15,602 nucleotides of DNA from an uncultured Eubacteriales bacterium (GTDB taxonomy: Bacteria > Bacillota > Clostridia > Oscillospirales > UBA644): contig CAKSPP010000012.1 of the NCBI GenBank assembly GCA_934481505.1, positions 1 through 15,602 on the forward strand. Reading direction: 5' to 3'. A program made the translations under genes and the position numbers. How positions within the stretch are numbered: position 1 is the stretch's first letter; each line of letters begins with the position of its first letter. The notes beneath the pieces are model-generated. The model made no database searches. It saw only the letters and a program-made list of their open reading frames with translations, and was not told the origin of the DNA. Below are positions 6,555-13,777 of the stretch, piece by piece.

Positions 6555-7615
6555 GCCGCGTTCCCGTCGAAAACGAACGGATTGTAAAGCCCTATATAAA
6601 GCTCCGCAGCCGTTTCCTTTCCGTCACTTTTCTTTTTTTATTGATTTTTCTTGCCCTTTCGGGACTTTTCGTCGGAGTTTTATATCGCCGCAACCTCTTT
6701 ATGCCGATATTTTCAAACCCGATGTTCGTCGTGCTGCTCGTTTTCATAATAAGCTTTGCGATAGCCTCTCTTCTGGCGTTTTATGTCGACAGGAAAATTC
6801 TCGCCCCCGTCGAAAAGCTTTCGGAAGCTTCGAAAAAGGTTGCGAAAGGCGACTTCTCGGTAAGGCTTCCTGTTGACAGAACTTCGGAAGAAACATATAC
6901 GACCTTTACGAATTTCAACGAAATGGTCGAGGGACTTTCTTCGATTGAAACCCTCCGCGACGACTTTGTCGCAAACGTTTCCCACGAATTCAAAACGCCC
7001 CTTTCGGCAATAGAGGGCTATGCCACGCTGTTGCAGGACGAAAGTCTTTCGGAAAAAGAACGGAAAGAATACGCGGCAAAAATTCTTTTCAACACCCGCC
7101 GCCTTTCCGACCTCACAAGCAATATTTTAATGCTTTCAAAGCTCGAAAACCGAAAAACTCCGCCCGAAAAAACCACATTCAGGCTCGACGAACAGCTCCG
7201 CGAGGCGATTTTGATGCTTGAACCGAAATGGAGCAAAAAGAATATAAATTTCGACCTCGAAAACCTGCCCGAAATAACCTATAACGGTGCCGAACCGCTG
7301 CTTTTGCAGGTCTGGACGAATATTATAGGAAACGCCGTGAAATTCGTTTCGGACGGCGGAAATATCTCCGTTTCGGCGGAGGAAACGCTCAATTTTGTTA
7401 CCGTTAAAATTTCGGACGACGGTATCGGCATGAGCGAGGAGACGAAATACAGAATTTTCGATAAATTCTATCAGGGGGATACCTCCCACCGCTCCGGCGG
7501 CAACGGCTTGGGGCTTACCCTTTGTCTTACGATAGTCACCCTCTGCGGCGGTTCGATTGCCGTTGACAGCAAAGAGCAGCAGGGTTCAACATTTACAATA
7601 AAATTACCTAAATAA
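6551..7615 (+). CDS. Membrane sensor histidine kinase with short extracytoplasmic loop
   Basis: A 354-residue partner of the upstream response regulator. Two transmembrane helices (about 22-44 and 57-78) enclose only about a dozen residues outside the membrane. A HAMP linker follows (about 79-132), then the HisKA dimerisation domain with phospho-acceptor His145 in NVSHEFKTPL. The HATPase domain has the N box WTNIIGNAVKF (255-265), the G1 box DDGIGM (289-294), the F box FDKFYQ and the G2 box GGNGLGL (316-322). All catalytic motifs look intact. The start is a GTG overlapping the regulator's stop (GTGA), without a strong ribosome site of its own, so it depends on coupling. The tiny loop puts it with the intramembrane-sensing kinases that often respond to envelope stress or a membrane partner. 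Confidence 0.94.
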   Translation: MSRVPVENERIVKPYIKLRSRFLSVTFLFLLIFLALSGLFVGVLYRRNLFMPIFSNPMFVVLLVFIISFAIASLLAFYVDRKILAPVEKLSEASKKVAKGDFSVRLPVDRTSEETYTTFTNFNEMVEGLSSIETLRDDFVANVSHEFKTPLSAIEGYATLLQDESLSEKERKEYAAKILFNTRRLSDLTSNILMLSKLENRKTPPEKTTFRLDEQLREAILMLEPKWSKKNINFDLENLPEITYNGAEPLLLQVWTNIIGNAVKFVSDGGNISVSAEETLNFVTVKISDDGIGMSEETKYRIFDKFYQGDTSHRSGGNGLGLTLCLTIVTLCGGSIAVDSKEQQGSTFTIKLPK

Positions 7616-7618
7616 AAT

Positions 7619-7655
7619 TAAGCCGTAATGTTAAAATTACGGCTTAGTTTCTTTT
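7619..7655. terminator. Two-way terminator between convergent genes
   Basis: A perfect 11-bp stem, TAAGCCGTAAT (7619-7629) with ATTACGGCTTA (7636-7646), has a 6-base loop and is followed by GTTTCTTTT on the plus strand and an AT-rich tail on the minus strand. It serves the kinase gene and the convergent gene at 7644-8714. The stop codon of the latter (7646-7644) lies inside the stem. Confidence 0.88.
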
Positions 7656-8714
7656 AAGAGGATGCTTGAAATCGACGGTTATCTTTCCGAAATATTTCCG
7701 TTTTTCGACGGTCATCGGGAAAAGCCTTGCGTCGTAGAGTTTATCCTGCGTTTCTTCTCTTGAACCGGGTCTGAAAAACGGTTCGTCAAAGGCTCTGAAA
7801 ACTTTTCCGATATCTTTTGAAAGGACGGATTTTTCCGAGCCGAAACACTTTTCTTTGTTCTTTTTCATCGGAAAGGTTATCTCGATTTTTCCGTTGCGGT
7901 TGAAAATTCTTACGGGCGATTGTTTTTCGATATCGCGGAGAGAAAGAGCCGTGAAATATGCGTGGGAAAAAATGAAATAAAAGTCCTTTTGCCTGCGGCA
8001 TTCGGGGTTGTCTCTCACTATTTCGTAATATACTTCTTCCCGCTGCGAAAAGAGGTTTTTGTTTTCGAAAGAAACGGTTCTTGTCTTCTCTCTTTTCGGC
8101 CCGTAAAGGGAATAGACGGCTCCGGTGTAAGGGCAGAGGTCGTGAACGGCGTCTTCCTTTCCGAAAAGCATAACGCCCCAGACTGTCGGCAGAAGTTTGT
8201 GTCCGTCGTAGCGTAAAGCTCCCAAGACCGAGCAGACGACTTCTTTTTCAAAAAGGTCGATATTTTTGTATTTCCGTGTTTTCGAAAGTCTTTCGGCGAC
8301 TTTTTCGACGGTTTCCATATCAAATGTTTTGCGGAAATCTTCTTCAACGGTAAGTTCCGCTTCTTCGAGTTTTATCGCTCTTTTTTGAAACAGCCTTTCG
8401 GTTTTTCCGTTCTTTGAAATTCCGAAAGCGTCGCCCCACAGGGTAGCCGAATGGTTTTCGACCGTCGGAACGGTGAATTTTATATGCGTTTCGGGGAAGA
8501 GAACGTCCGAAAGCACAAATACCGACGGCAAAGAGTTTTCCGCTATATAATCGACGATTTTATGCCGCAGAGACTTATCCGCAAGGACTTCTCCCTCGGC
8601 AAAAACAGTGCCGCCGCCCGAATTTGAAAGGGCGATTGCCGCAACCAGAATTTCCTTTTTGAAAAAGGGCGTTTCGTCGCAGTTTATCATTATTACATTC
8701 GGTTTTCTTCTCAT
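7644..8714 (-). CDS. Divergent AlbA_2 / RecG-C-like (Schlafen-type) domain protein
   Basis: A 356-residue cytoplasmic protein of uncertain function. The N-terminal KEILVAAIALSNSGGG (20-35) resembles the start of AlbA_2 domains (ICAFANT.GG). LLPTVWGVMLFGKE (164-177) resembles the PT..G.LLFG signature of RecG C-terminal-like proteins. YFIFSHAYFTALSLRD...SPVRIFNRNGKIEITFP (226-262) resembles the EALxNALxHRDY...IEIYDDRIEI block of the same proteins. The usual acidic and His residues are largely changed, so nucleotide binding may be lost. Members of this superfamily often act as regulators or nucleic-acid-associated proteins, but no role can be assigned here. The start codon overlaps the PAP2 stop (ATGA), so the two genes are an operon. 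The start is supported by GGAG about ten bases upstream. Confidence 0.65.
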   Translation of the reverse strand: MRRKPNVIMINCDETPFFKKEILVAAIALSNSGGGTVFAEGEVLADKSLRHKIVDYIAENSLPSVFVLSDVLFPETHIKFTVPTVENHSATLWGDAFGISKNGKTERLFQKRAIKLEEAELTVEEDFRKTFDMETVEKVAERLSKTRKYKNIDLFEKEVVCSVLGALRYDGHKLLPTVWGVMLFGKEDAVHDLCPYTGAVYSLYGPKREKTRTVSFENKNLFSQREEVYYEIVRDNPECRRQKDFYFIFSHAYFTALSLRDIEKQSPVRIFNRNGKIEITFPMKKNKEKCFGSEKSVLSKDIGKVFRAFDEPFFRPGSREETQDKLYDARLFPMTVEKRKYFGKITVDFKHPLKRN

Positions 8715-9283
8715 TTTTTCTTCTCCGCGGAGAAAAATTTCGTTTCGAAAAAGCCTGTTTTCTTTTCAAGGAGTTTGCAGAGATAATAAGCGATAAGGGC
8801 TATCGCCGTTCCGAAAATCATTCCCGCAAAAACATCGGTGGGGTAGTGGACGGTAAAATAAATTCTCGAAAATGCGGTAAGCACGGCGACGATATACGCG
8901 GGAACCGCCCATTTTTTGTTTGTGAGCGTTAAAAAGAGTGCTCCGCAGAACGAAACCGATGTGTGACCCGACGGGAACGAAAATTCTCCCGGTCGGCTTA
9001 TCAGAAGCGAAAATTCGTCGATTGCAAAGGGGCGGGGGCGAGCGACGATGTTTTTTACAGTTATGTTGACGATTAAAAGGCAGAGAATAAGAGCGACAGC
9101 CGCGAAAAACCCCTGTTTTCTGTATTTTTTCGAAATAAGCAGCAAAACCGCGAACACAATCCAGATAATTCCCGCTTCCGACGCATAGGTGAAAATCTTG
9201 AAGAAAAAGGTCAAAAACGGATTCTGAAAATTGTTTTCGACGAAATGGAGAACCGAAAGATCCCATGCGGTTATCGCGTCCAT
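8711..9283 (-). CDS. PAP2-family membrane phosphatase
   Basis: A 190-residue polytopic membrane protein with the three phosphatase motifs. Motif 1 is KNIVARPRP (Lys77 to Pro85, the K-x6-RP pattern), motif 2 is PSGH (104-107), and motif 3 is SRIYFTVHYPTD (Arg140, His146, Asp150). About five hydrophobic helices are visible. Members remove phosphate from lipid phosphates such as phosphatidic acid or undecaprenyl pyrophosphate outside the membrane; this one is BcrC/PgpB-like in size, and the substrate is not shown. The frame is open to 9334, but the ATG at 9283 (MDAITAWD) has an AAAAGGAG site well spaced upstream and a consensus promoter just before it, so I use that start. The downstream gene overlaps by four bases. 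Confidence 0.93.
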   Translation of the reverse strand: MDAITAWDLSVLHFVENNFQNPFLTFFFKIFTYASEAGIIWIVFAVLLLISKKYRKQGFFAAVALILCLLIVNITVKNIVARPRPFAIDEFSLLISRPGEFSFPSGHTSVSFCGALFLTLTNKKWAVPAYIVAVLTAFSRIYFTVHYPTDVFAGMIFGTAIALIAYYLCKLLEKKTGFFETKFFSAEKKK

Positions 9284-9302
9284 AAAATCACTCCTTTTCA
9301 AT

Positions 9303-9331
9303 ATAATATCATTGAGCAAAATTTTTGTCAA
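9303..9331 (-). promoter_or_regulatory. Consensus promoter for the PAP2 operon
   Basis: On the minus strand TTGACA (9331-9326) is followed by a 17-base spacer and TATTAT (9308-9303), about 20 bases upstream of the PAP2 start. The -35 is a perfect match to the housekeeping sigma factor and the -10 is 5/6. Confidence 0.85.
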
Positions 9332-9343
9332 CATAATTATGTT
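9330..9343. promoter_or_regulatory. 14-bp perfect palindrome in the divergent promoter region
   Basis: AACATAATTATGTT is its own reverse complement and abuts the -35 box of the PAP2 promoter, about 27 bases upstream of the transketolase -35. It could be an operator for one or both promoters. It is AT-rich, so chance is possible. Confidence 0.4.
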
Positions 9344-9369
9344 AAAAAAAAGAACAAACGAAAAAACTA

Positions 9370-9398
9370 TTGATTTTTCCGATATTATTATGTATAAT
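9370..9398 (+). promoter_or_regulatory. Promoter for the transketolase-sortase operon
   Basis: TTGATT (9370-9375), a 17-base spacer and TATAAT (9393-9398) lie 34 bases upstream of the transketolase start at 9433. This is close to the housekeeping consensus. Confidence 0.82.
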
Positions 9399-9432
9399 TA
9401 GTTTAACAGAAATTTTCCGAAAGGGGCAAATT

Positions 9433-10236
9433 ATGAACACTGTTGATTTTGCTAAAAAAATGCGTCGGCTTATTCTCGACGAAATTTATTACGCTCAAAG
9501 CGGACATCCGGGCGGATCTCTTTCCGTTACCGATATCCTTGCTTATCTTTATAACGAAGAAATGAACGTTTCCGCGGATAAGGCTGACGATCCCGACCGC
9601 GACCGTCTCGTTTTATCGAAAGGCCACGCCTGCCCGGCTCTTTACGCCGCGTTGGCTCTCAAAGGCTATATCCCCGAAAAAGACCTTAAAACTTTCAGAA
9701 GTATCGACAGCTACCTTGAAGGTCACCCCGATATGAAAAAAATTAAGGGTGTCGATATGTCTTCGGGTTCTCTCGGCCAGGGCATTTCCGCCGCCTGCGG
9801 AATGGCTCTTATCGGCAAAAAAGAAAAGAGACCTTACAGAGTCTTTGCTATTCTCGGCGACGGCGAACTCGAAGAAGGTCAGGTCTGGGAAGCTCTTATG
9901 TTCGCGGGTCACTACGGACTTGAAAACCTTATCGTTATCGTCGACCACAACGATTTGCAGATAGACGGCAAAATCGACGACGTTATGAACCCGAAGCCTT
10001 TCAACAAGAAGTTCGAAGATTTCGGCTTCAACGTAATCGAAACCGACGGCGAAAATCAGTATTTCATAAAGAAAGCCTTCGACTGGGTAAGAGAACATAA
10101 AGACGGAAGACCCTCCGTTATCATTTCCCATTCCACCAAGGGCAGCGGAATTTCCTTCATGGAGGGCGACCCCTCGTGGCACGGAAAAGCTCCCAACAAG
10201 GAAGAATATGAAAAGGCGATAAAGGAGGTAGAATAA
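9433..10236 (+). CDS. Transketolase, N-terminal (thiamine diphosphate-binding) subunit
   Basis: A 267-residue subunit of a split transketolase of the non-oxidative pentose phosphate pathway, which moves two-carbon units between sugar phosphates. Visible motifs are the SGHPGGS substrate/cofactor loop (23-29), LSKGHACPALYAAL, and the thiamine diphosphate motif running from GDGELEEGQ (142-150) to DHNDLQIDG (161-169), with Asn163 as a Mg ligand. The frame extends upstream to 9370 through the promoter, but the ATG at 9433 follows AAAGGGG and gives the usual family start. The stop is one base before the second subunit gene, and the two proteins together equal one full-length transketolase. This split is common in Clostridia. 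Confidence 0.96.
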   Translation: MNTVDFAKKMRRLILDEIYYAQSGHPGGSLSVTDILAYLYNEEMNVSADKADDPDRDRLVLSKGHACPALYAALALKGYIPEKDLKTFRSIDSYLEGHPDMKKIKGVDMSSGSLGQGISAACGMALIGKKEKRPYRVFAILGDGELEEGQVWEALMFAGHYGLENLIVIVDHNDLQIDGKIDDVMNPKPFNKKFEDFGFNVIETDGENQYFIKKAFDWVREHKDGRPSVIISHSTKGSGISFMEGDPSWHGKAPNKEEYEKAIKEVE

Positions 10237-10237
10237 G

Positions 10238-11212
10238 ATGTCTGAAATGAAAGCTTTAAGAGACGCTTACGGCGAAGCTCTTGCCGAACTCGGCGAAAAA
10301 TACGATAACCTCTATGTTTTGGACGCGGATCTTTCAAAGTCGACCAAAACCGAAATATTCGCAAAGAAATTCCCCGAAAGATTCGTCGAATGCGGAATTG
10401 CCGAGGCGAATATGATGTCCGTCGCTTCCGGAATGGCGACCTGCGGAAAGATAGTCTTCGCTTCTACCTTTGCGATGTTTGCCGCGGGAAGAGCATATGA
10501 ACAAATAAGAAATTCGATAGCATATCCCCATACAAATGTTAAGATAGTCGCGACCCACGCCGGTCTTACCGTCGGCGAAGACGGTGCAACCCACCAGTGC
10601 CTCGAAGACCTTGCTTTGATGAGAGCAATCCCCGGCATGGTCGTCATTTCCCCGTCCGACGCTTATCAGATGAAAGCTGCGGTAAAATTTGCCTGCGAAT
10701 ACAAAGGCCCCGTTTATATCAGAGCCGGAAGACTTGCCGTTCCCGTTGTTTACGACGACAGTTTCGTCTTTACTCCGGGCTGCTATAACAAGGTTGCCGA
10801 CGGCGAAAACATCACTCTTATGTATACCGGTGCTTTCTATGAAACCGCGATGAAAGTAAGAGAAATGCTCGCAAAATTCAACATAAACCTCAAAGTTATA
10901 GACGTTCCGTCGATAAAGCCGTTTGCGGTTGACGCCGTAAAAGAAGCCGCAAAAGACGCTTCCCTTATCGTAACTCTTGAAGACCATAACAATATCGGCG
11001 GTTTCGGTTCCGCGGTCTGCGAAACCCTCACTTCGATCGATATTCCCGAAAAAGTCAAGGTTCTTCGTCTCGGTTCGGGCGACAGATTCGGAAAATCAGG
11101 AAAGGCTGCCGATGTTCTCGCAAGATACGGTCTTGACGCAAAGGGCGTTGCAAAAGCCATTGTTGCGGAAAAATATCCCGAATTCCTCGATTCCATCGAC
11201 GCCGAATTTTAA
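10238..11212 (+). CDS. Transketolase, C-terminal (pyrimidine and C-domain) subunit
   Basis: A 324-residue partner of the upstream subunit. It carries the pyrimidine-binding domain (about 4-165) with the catalytic-type glutamate in RFVECGIAEANMMSVASGMA, and the C-terminal transketolase domain (about 185-310; GAFYETAMKVREML, VIDVPSIKPFA, LEDHNNIGGFGSAV). A strong AAAGGAGG site at 10221-10228, inside the end of the first subunit gene, serves the ATG at 10238. The sortase gene follows after 8 bases. The pairing with the N-terminal half and the order of genes make the function secure. Some proteins of this type act in 1-deoxyxylulose- or aminosugar-type pathways instead, which the sequence does not exclude. 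Confidence 0.95.
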   Translation: MSEMKALRDAYGEALAELGEKYDNLYVLDADLSKSTKTEIFAKKFPERFVECGIAEANMMSVASGMATCGKIVFASTFAMFAAGRAYEQIRNSIAYPHTNVKIVATHAGLTVGEDGATHQCLEDLALMRAIPGMVVISPSDAYQMKAAVKFACEYKGPVYIRAGRLAVPVVYDDSFVFTPGCYNKVADGENITLMYTGAFYETAMKVREMLAKFNINLKVIDVPSIKPFAVDAVKEAAKDASLIVTLEDHNNIGGFGSAVCETLTSIDIPEKVKVLRLGSGDRFGKSGKAADVLARYGLDAKGVAKAIVAEKYPEFLDSIDAEF

Positions 11213-11220
11213 GGAAAATC

Positions 11221-12117
11221 ATGAAAAAGTACAGACCTACGCGATATAAGGAAGAAACACCGGAAGTTCCGGTCAAAAAGAAAAACGGCTGGATATATAC
11301 CGTTCTTATCGTCTTTTTTGCACTGATATTCGCCGTTTCTCTGTTCTTTATTGTAAAAGATCTGCTTTCCGAAAACGAAACATCCGAAACGATAAACGGA
11401 GTTCTTTCCCTAAAACCCGTCGATAAAAACGGGAACGGAACGAACGACGGCAAAACGGAGGAAAACGACCCGAAAGCGATATATTCGCTCGGCGACTTCT
11501 CGGCGTTCACTTCGGTGAATTCCGATACCGTCGGCTGGTTCTATATGCCCTGCAACACCTCGTCGAGGGGGCTTCCGATAGAGCTTCCGCTCCTTTGGAA
11601 ATACCTTTCGGATAAAAACGAGCAGAATTTTTATCTGTCGCACGATTTCTACGGCAGAGAAAGCGACAACGGCTGGGTTTATATTTCCGACGCCTGCGAC
11701 GGCAGGGATATAACGAAAAACCGCAATCTGCTTATCTACGGTCACGCCCGAAGCTATAAAATGTTCGGCGGACTTAAAAACCTCAACACCGACAAGGCAT
11801 GGCAGGCGGACGCCGACAGCCACTATATCAAGATAAGCACGCCGTATGAAGATTCGGTCTGGGAGATTTTCTCATGGCACGAAACGACCGTCTACGACAG
11901 CTATTGGCAGACGGAATTCAAGGACGACGCCGAATTCCTCGAATATGCAAACAGGGTTCAGAGTCAGGATCAGCTCGGCTGCTTTACGAAGTTTGAGTTC
12001 ACAAAGGACGACAGAATTATGACCCTGTCGACCTGCAAGTCGCTCAACGAAGATATTAGAGTCGCGGTTCACGCGAAACTGATAACTTCGGTCAAACGCG
12101 AAACGACAACAGAATAA
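11221..12117 (+). CDS. Class B sortase
   Basis: A 298-residue membrane-anchored transpeptidase that cleaves a sorting motif on secreted proteins and links them to the cell wall. The order is: basic cytoplasmic tail (1-24), one transmembrane helix (about 25-46), a hydrophilic stalk rich in Asn, Asp and Lys, and the catalytic domain (about 85-298). Catalytic residues are His175 (IYGHARSY), Cys272 (TLSTC) and Arg280. The extra N-terminal helices and long spacing between His and Cys match class B rather than class A or D. The start is 8 bases after the transketolase stop and uses AAGGA overlapping that stop, so it is probably co-transcribed. No protein with a sorting signal is encoded in this window. 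A terminator follows. Confidence 0.93.
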   Translation: MKKYRPTRYKEETPEVPVKKKNGWIYTVLIVFFALIFAVSLFFIVKDLLSENETSETINGVLSLKPVDKNGNGTNDGKTEENDPKAIYSLGDFSAFTSVNSDTVGWFYMPCNTSSRGLPIELPLLWKYLSDKNEQNFYLSHDFYGRESDNGWVYISDACDGRDITKNRNLLIYGHARSYKMFGGLKNLNTDKAWQADADSHYIKISTPYEDSVWEIFSWHETTVYDSYWQTEFKDDAEFLEYANRVQSQDQLGCFTKFEFTKDDRIMTLSTCKSLNEDIRVAVHAKLITSVKRETTTE

Positions 12118-12120
12118 AGA

Positions 12121-12153
12121 AAGCACCAACAAAAGTGGGTGCTTCCTTGTTTC
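12121..12153 (+). terminator. Terminator of the transketolase-sortase operon
   Basis: Arms AAGCACCAAC (12121-12130) and GTGGGTGCTT (12135-12144) pair with one mismatch over an AAAA loop. A T-rich tail (CCTTGTTTC) follows. It lies 3 bases after the sortase stop. Confidence 0.78.
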
Positions 12154-12189
12154 AATTACGGCTTTATTCTGATATAGTATATATATAAA
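12147..12189 (+). promoter_or_regulatory. Possible promoter of the lipoprotein gene
   Basis: An AT-rich stretch with several -10-like hexamers (TATAGT at 12173, TATATA at 12179, TATAAA at 12184) lies upstream of 12208. TTGTTT (12147-12152) and TTACGG are possible -35 boxes. A promoter is expected because a terminator precedes it, but the exact boxes are uncertain. Confidence 0.4.
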
Positions 12190-12207
12190 TATCCGAAAGG
12201 AGAAATT

Positions 12208-12678
12208 ATGAAACGGACGGCTGTTATTCTTTTGGCTTTTTGCATAGTTCTTCTTTTTTCGGGCTGCACCGAAAAACATAATGAAAATCTTCCTGCGGCT
12301 TCGGTAAAATATCTGATAAAGCCTGCAAACGAAGAAACGGATATCGATGATGTTATCGCGGCGTTTTCGGCTCTTTGTAAAAGCAAGGAGTGTTCCGATT
12401 ATATTGTAGACGGCGACGCTGTCGAAAAACTCGGAAAAGCGGGAAACCGCTATGAATTATACAGAATTGTTCCGTCCGACGCGACGGGTGCTGCCGTCAT
12501 GACATACGGCACATTTCAGGGCTTTGAAATTGTTTCGGGAATGAAATACAGTCCCTCAGCCTTTGCTCTGTATCTGTTTGACACGCAGGATAAAGTTATG
12601 TATACAATAGAAGACGGCGAGGGATTTGTAGACTTTTCGGAAGTATACCGACTGCTGCCGCAGAATATGAAAAGATAA
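12208..12678 (+). CDS. Small lipoprotein of unknown function
   Basis: A 156-residue exported protein. The N-terminus has Lys-Arg, a hydrophobic stretch and the lipobox LFSGC, with Cys20 as the predicted lipid-modified residue, so the mature protein of about 137 residues should sit on the outer face of the membrane. The rest is soluble and mixed alpha/beta in appearance (DIDDVIAAFSALC, YELYRIVPSDATGAAVM, ALYLFDTQDKVMYTIE). No known domain is recognised. The ATG follows AAAGGAG with good spacing. It stands alone, with terminators on both sides, next to sortase B but with no sorting signal. Confidence 0.85.
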   Translation: MKRTAVILLAFCIVLLFSGCTEKHNENLPAASVKYLIKPANEETDIDDVIAAFSALCKSKECSDYIVDGDAVEKLGKAGNRYELYRIVPSDATGAAVMTYGTFQGFEIVSGMKYSPSAFALYLFDTQDKVMYTIEDGEGFVDFSEVYRLLPQNMKR

Positions 12679-12679
12679 A

Positions 12680-12710
12680 AAGGGAAGCACTTTTCGGGTG
12701 CTTCCCTTAA
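12680..12710. terminator. Terminator between the lipoprotein gene and mnmA
   Basis: A perfect 11-bp stem, AAGGGAAGCAC (12680-12690) with GTGCTTCCCTT (12698-12708), has a 7-base loop. The T-run is strong on the minus strand (mnmA side, TTTTTATC) and weaker on the plus strand (AAATTTAG), so it mainly ends the cysK-mnmA transcript and probably both. Confidence 0.87.
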
Positions 12711-12712
12711 AT

Positions 12713-13777
12713 TTAGCAGATAACGCCGCCGCCGAGGACGGTGTCTCCGTCGTAGAAGACCGCCGCCTGACCTTTTGTCGCGGCTCGCTGCGGTTCGTCG
12801 AAGACGATTTTTACTTCGGTGTTTCCCGTAACAAACACGGTCGCGGGCGTTTCGGGCTGACGGTATCTTATCTTAACCTTTGCCCTGAAAGTTTCGGGCG
12901 GATTTTCAAACGCGATAAAATTCACGTCGCGAACGGAGATTTCCTTTGTGAAAAGGTCTTCGCTGTGTCCGAGAACAATTCTGTTTTCGTCGGGCAGAAT
13001 GTCGCAGACATAAAGAGGAAAGTCGGAAGAAATTCCGAGCCCCTTTCGCTGTCCTTTCGTATAGCCGATTATCCCTTTGTGCTTTCCGAGAATTTTCCCG
13101 TCTTTATCGGTAAAAACGCCCGACGGATAGTCTTTTCCGGTATAATTTCTGATAAATTTCGCATAATCGCCGTCGGGAACAAAGCAAATATCCTGACTGT
13201 CGGGTTTCTGTGCGTTATAAAACCCGTTTTCTTCGGCTATTTTCCGAGTTTCGTCTTTGTTCATTTTTCCGAGCGGAAAAGCGGTGTGGGCAAGTTCGTC
13301 CTGCGTCAGCGAATACAAAACATAGCTCTGGTCTTTTTTCGGGTCGGCGGCTTTCTTCAAGAGATAGCGACCGCCCTCTTTTTCTATATTCGCGTAATGC
13401 CCCGTGACGATTTTTTCGCAGCCGAGTTCCTTTGCACGCAGATAAAGCTTTTCGAATTTCAGATATCTGTTGCAGTCGATACAGGGGTTCGGCGTTCTGC
13501 CGTTTTCGTAGTCGGAAATGAATTTCGAAATGACTTTTTCCTTGAAACCGTCGGTGAAATTAAAAACGTAATATTTCATTCCGAGTCTGTACGCGACCTG
13601 GCGGGCGTCTTCCACGTCGTCAAGCGAACAGCAGGATTTCTCTCTCGGAATACCCGCGTCTTCATTCGAAAAAAGCCGCATGGTAACGCCTATACATTCA
13701 TATCCGGATTTCTGCATGAGATAAGCGGCGACGGAAGAATCCACGCCGCCGCTCATGGCGATAAGTGCCTTTTTCAT
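12713..13777 (-). CDS. mnmA: tRNA-specific 2-thiouridylase MnmA
   Basis: A 354-residue enzyme that adenylates and thiolates C2 of U34 in tRNAs for Lys, Glu and Gln, using persulfide sulfur that originates from cysteine. The N-terminal PP-loop ATP motif is SGGVDSS (9-15). The catalytic Cys102 lies in TPNPCIDCN and the second catalytic Cys198 in DSQDICFVPDGDY, matching the known spacing. The C-terminal beta-barrel domain includes GLGISSDFPLYV and AKVKIRYRQPE. The ATG overlaps the cysK stop by one base (TAATG) and has no recognisable ribosome binding site, so translation probably depends on ribosomes finishing cysK. Pairing with cysK rather than a cysteine desulfurase gene is unusual but makes metabolic sense. 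Confidence 0.96.
   Translation of the reverse strand: MKKALIAMSGGVDSSVAAYLMQKSGYECIGVTMRLFSNEDAGIPREKSCCSLDDVEDARQVAYRLGMKYYVFNFTDGFKEKVISKFISDYENGRTPNPCIDCNRYLKFEKLYLRAKELGCEKIVTGHYANIEKEGGRYLLKKAADPKKDQSYVLYSLTQDELAHTAFPLGKMNKDETRKIAEENGFYNAQKPDSQDICFVPDGDYAKFIRNYTGKDYPSGVFTDKDGKILGKHKGIIGYTKGQRKGLGISSDFPLYVCDILPDENRIVLGHSEDLFTKEISVRDVNFIAFENPPETFRAKVKIRYRQPETPATVFVTGNTEVKIVFDEPQRAATKGQAAVFYDGDTVLGGGVIC

Noticed and set aside
9284..9334. Longer PAP2 start at 9334
   Set aside because: It would start upstream of the -35 box and extend through the promoter and ribosome site; the ATG at 9283 is well placed.
9613..10182. 189-codon minus-strand ORF opposite the transketolase gene
   Set aside because: Antisense shadow; the opposite strand encodes an intact transketolase subunit with all motifs.
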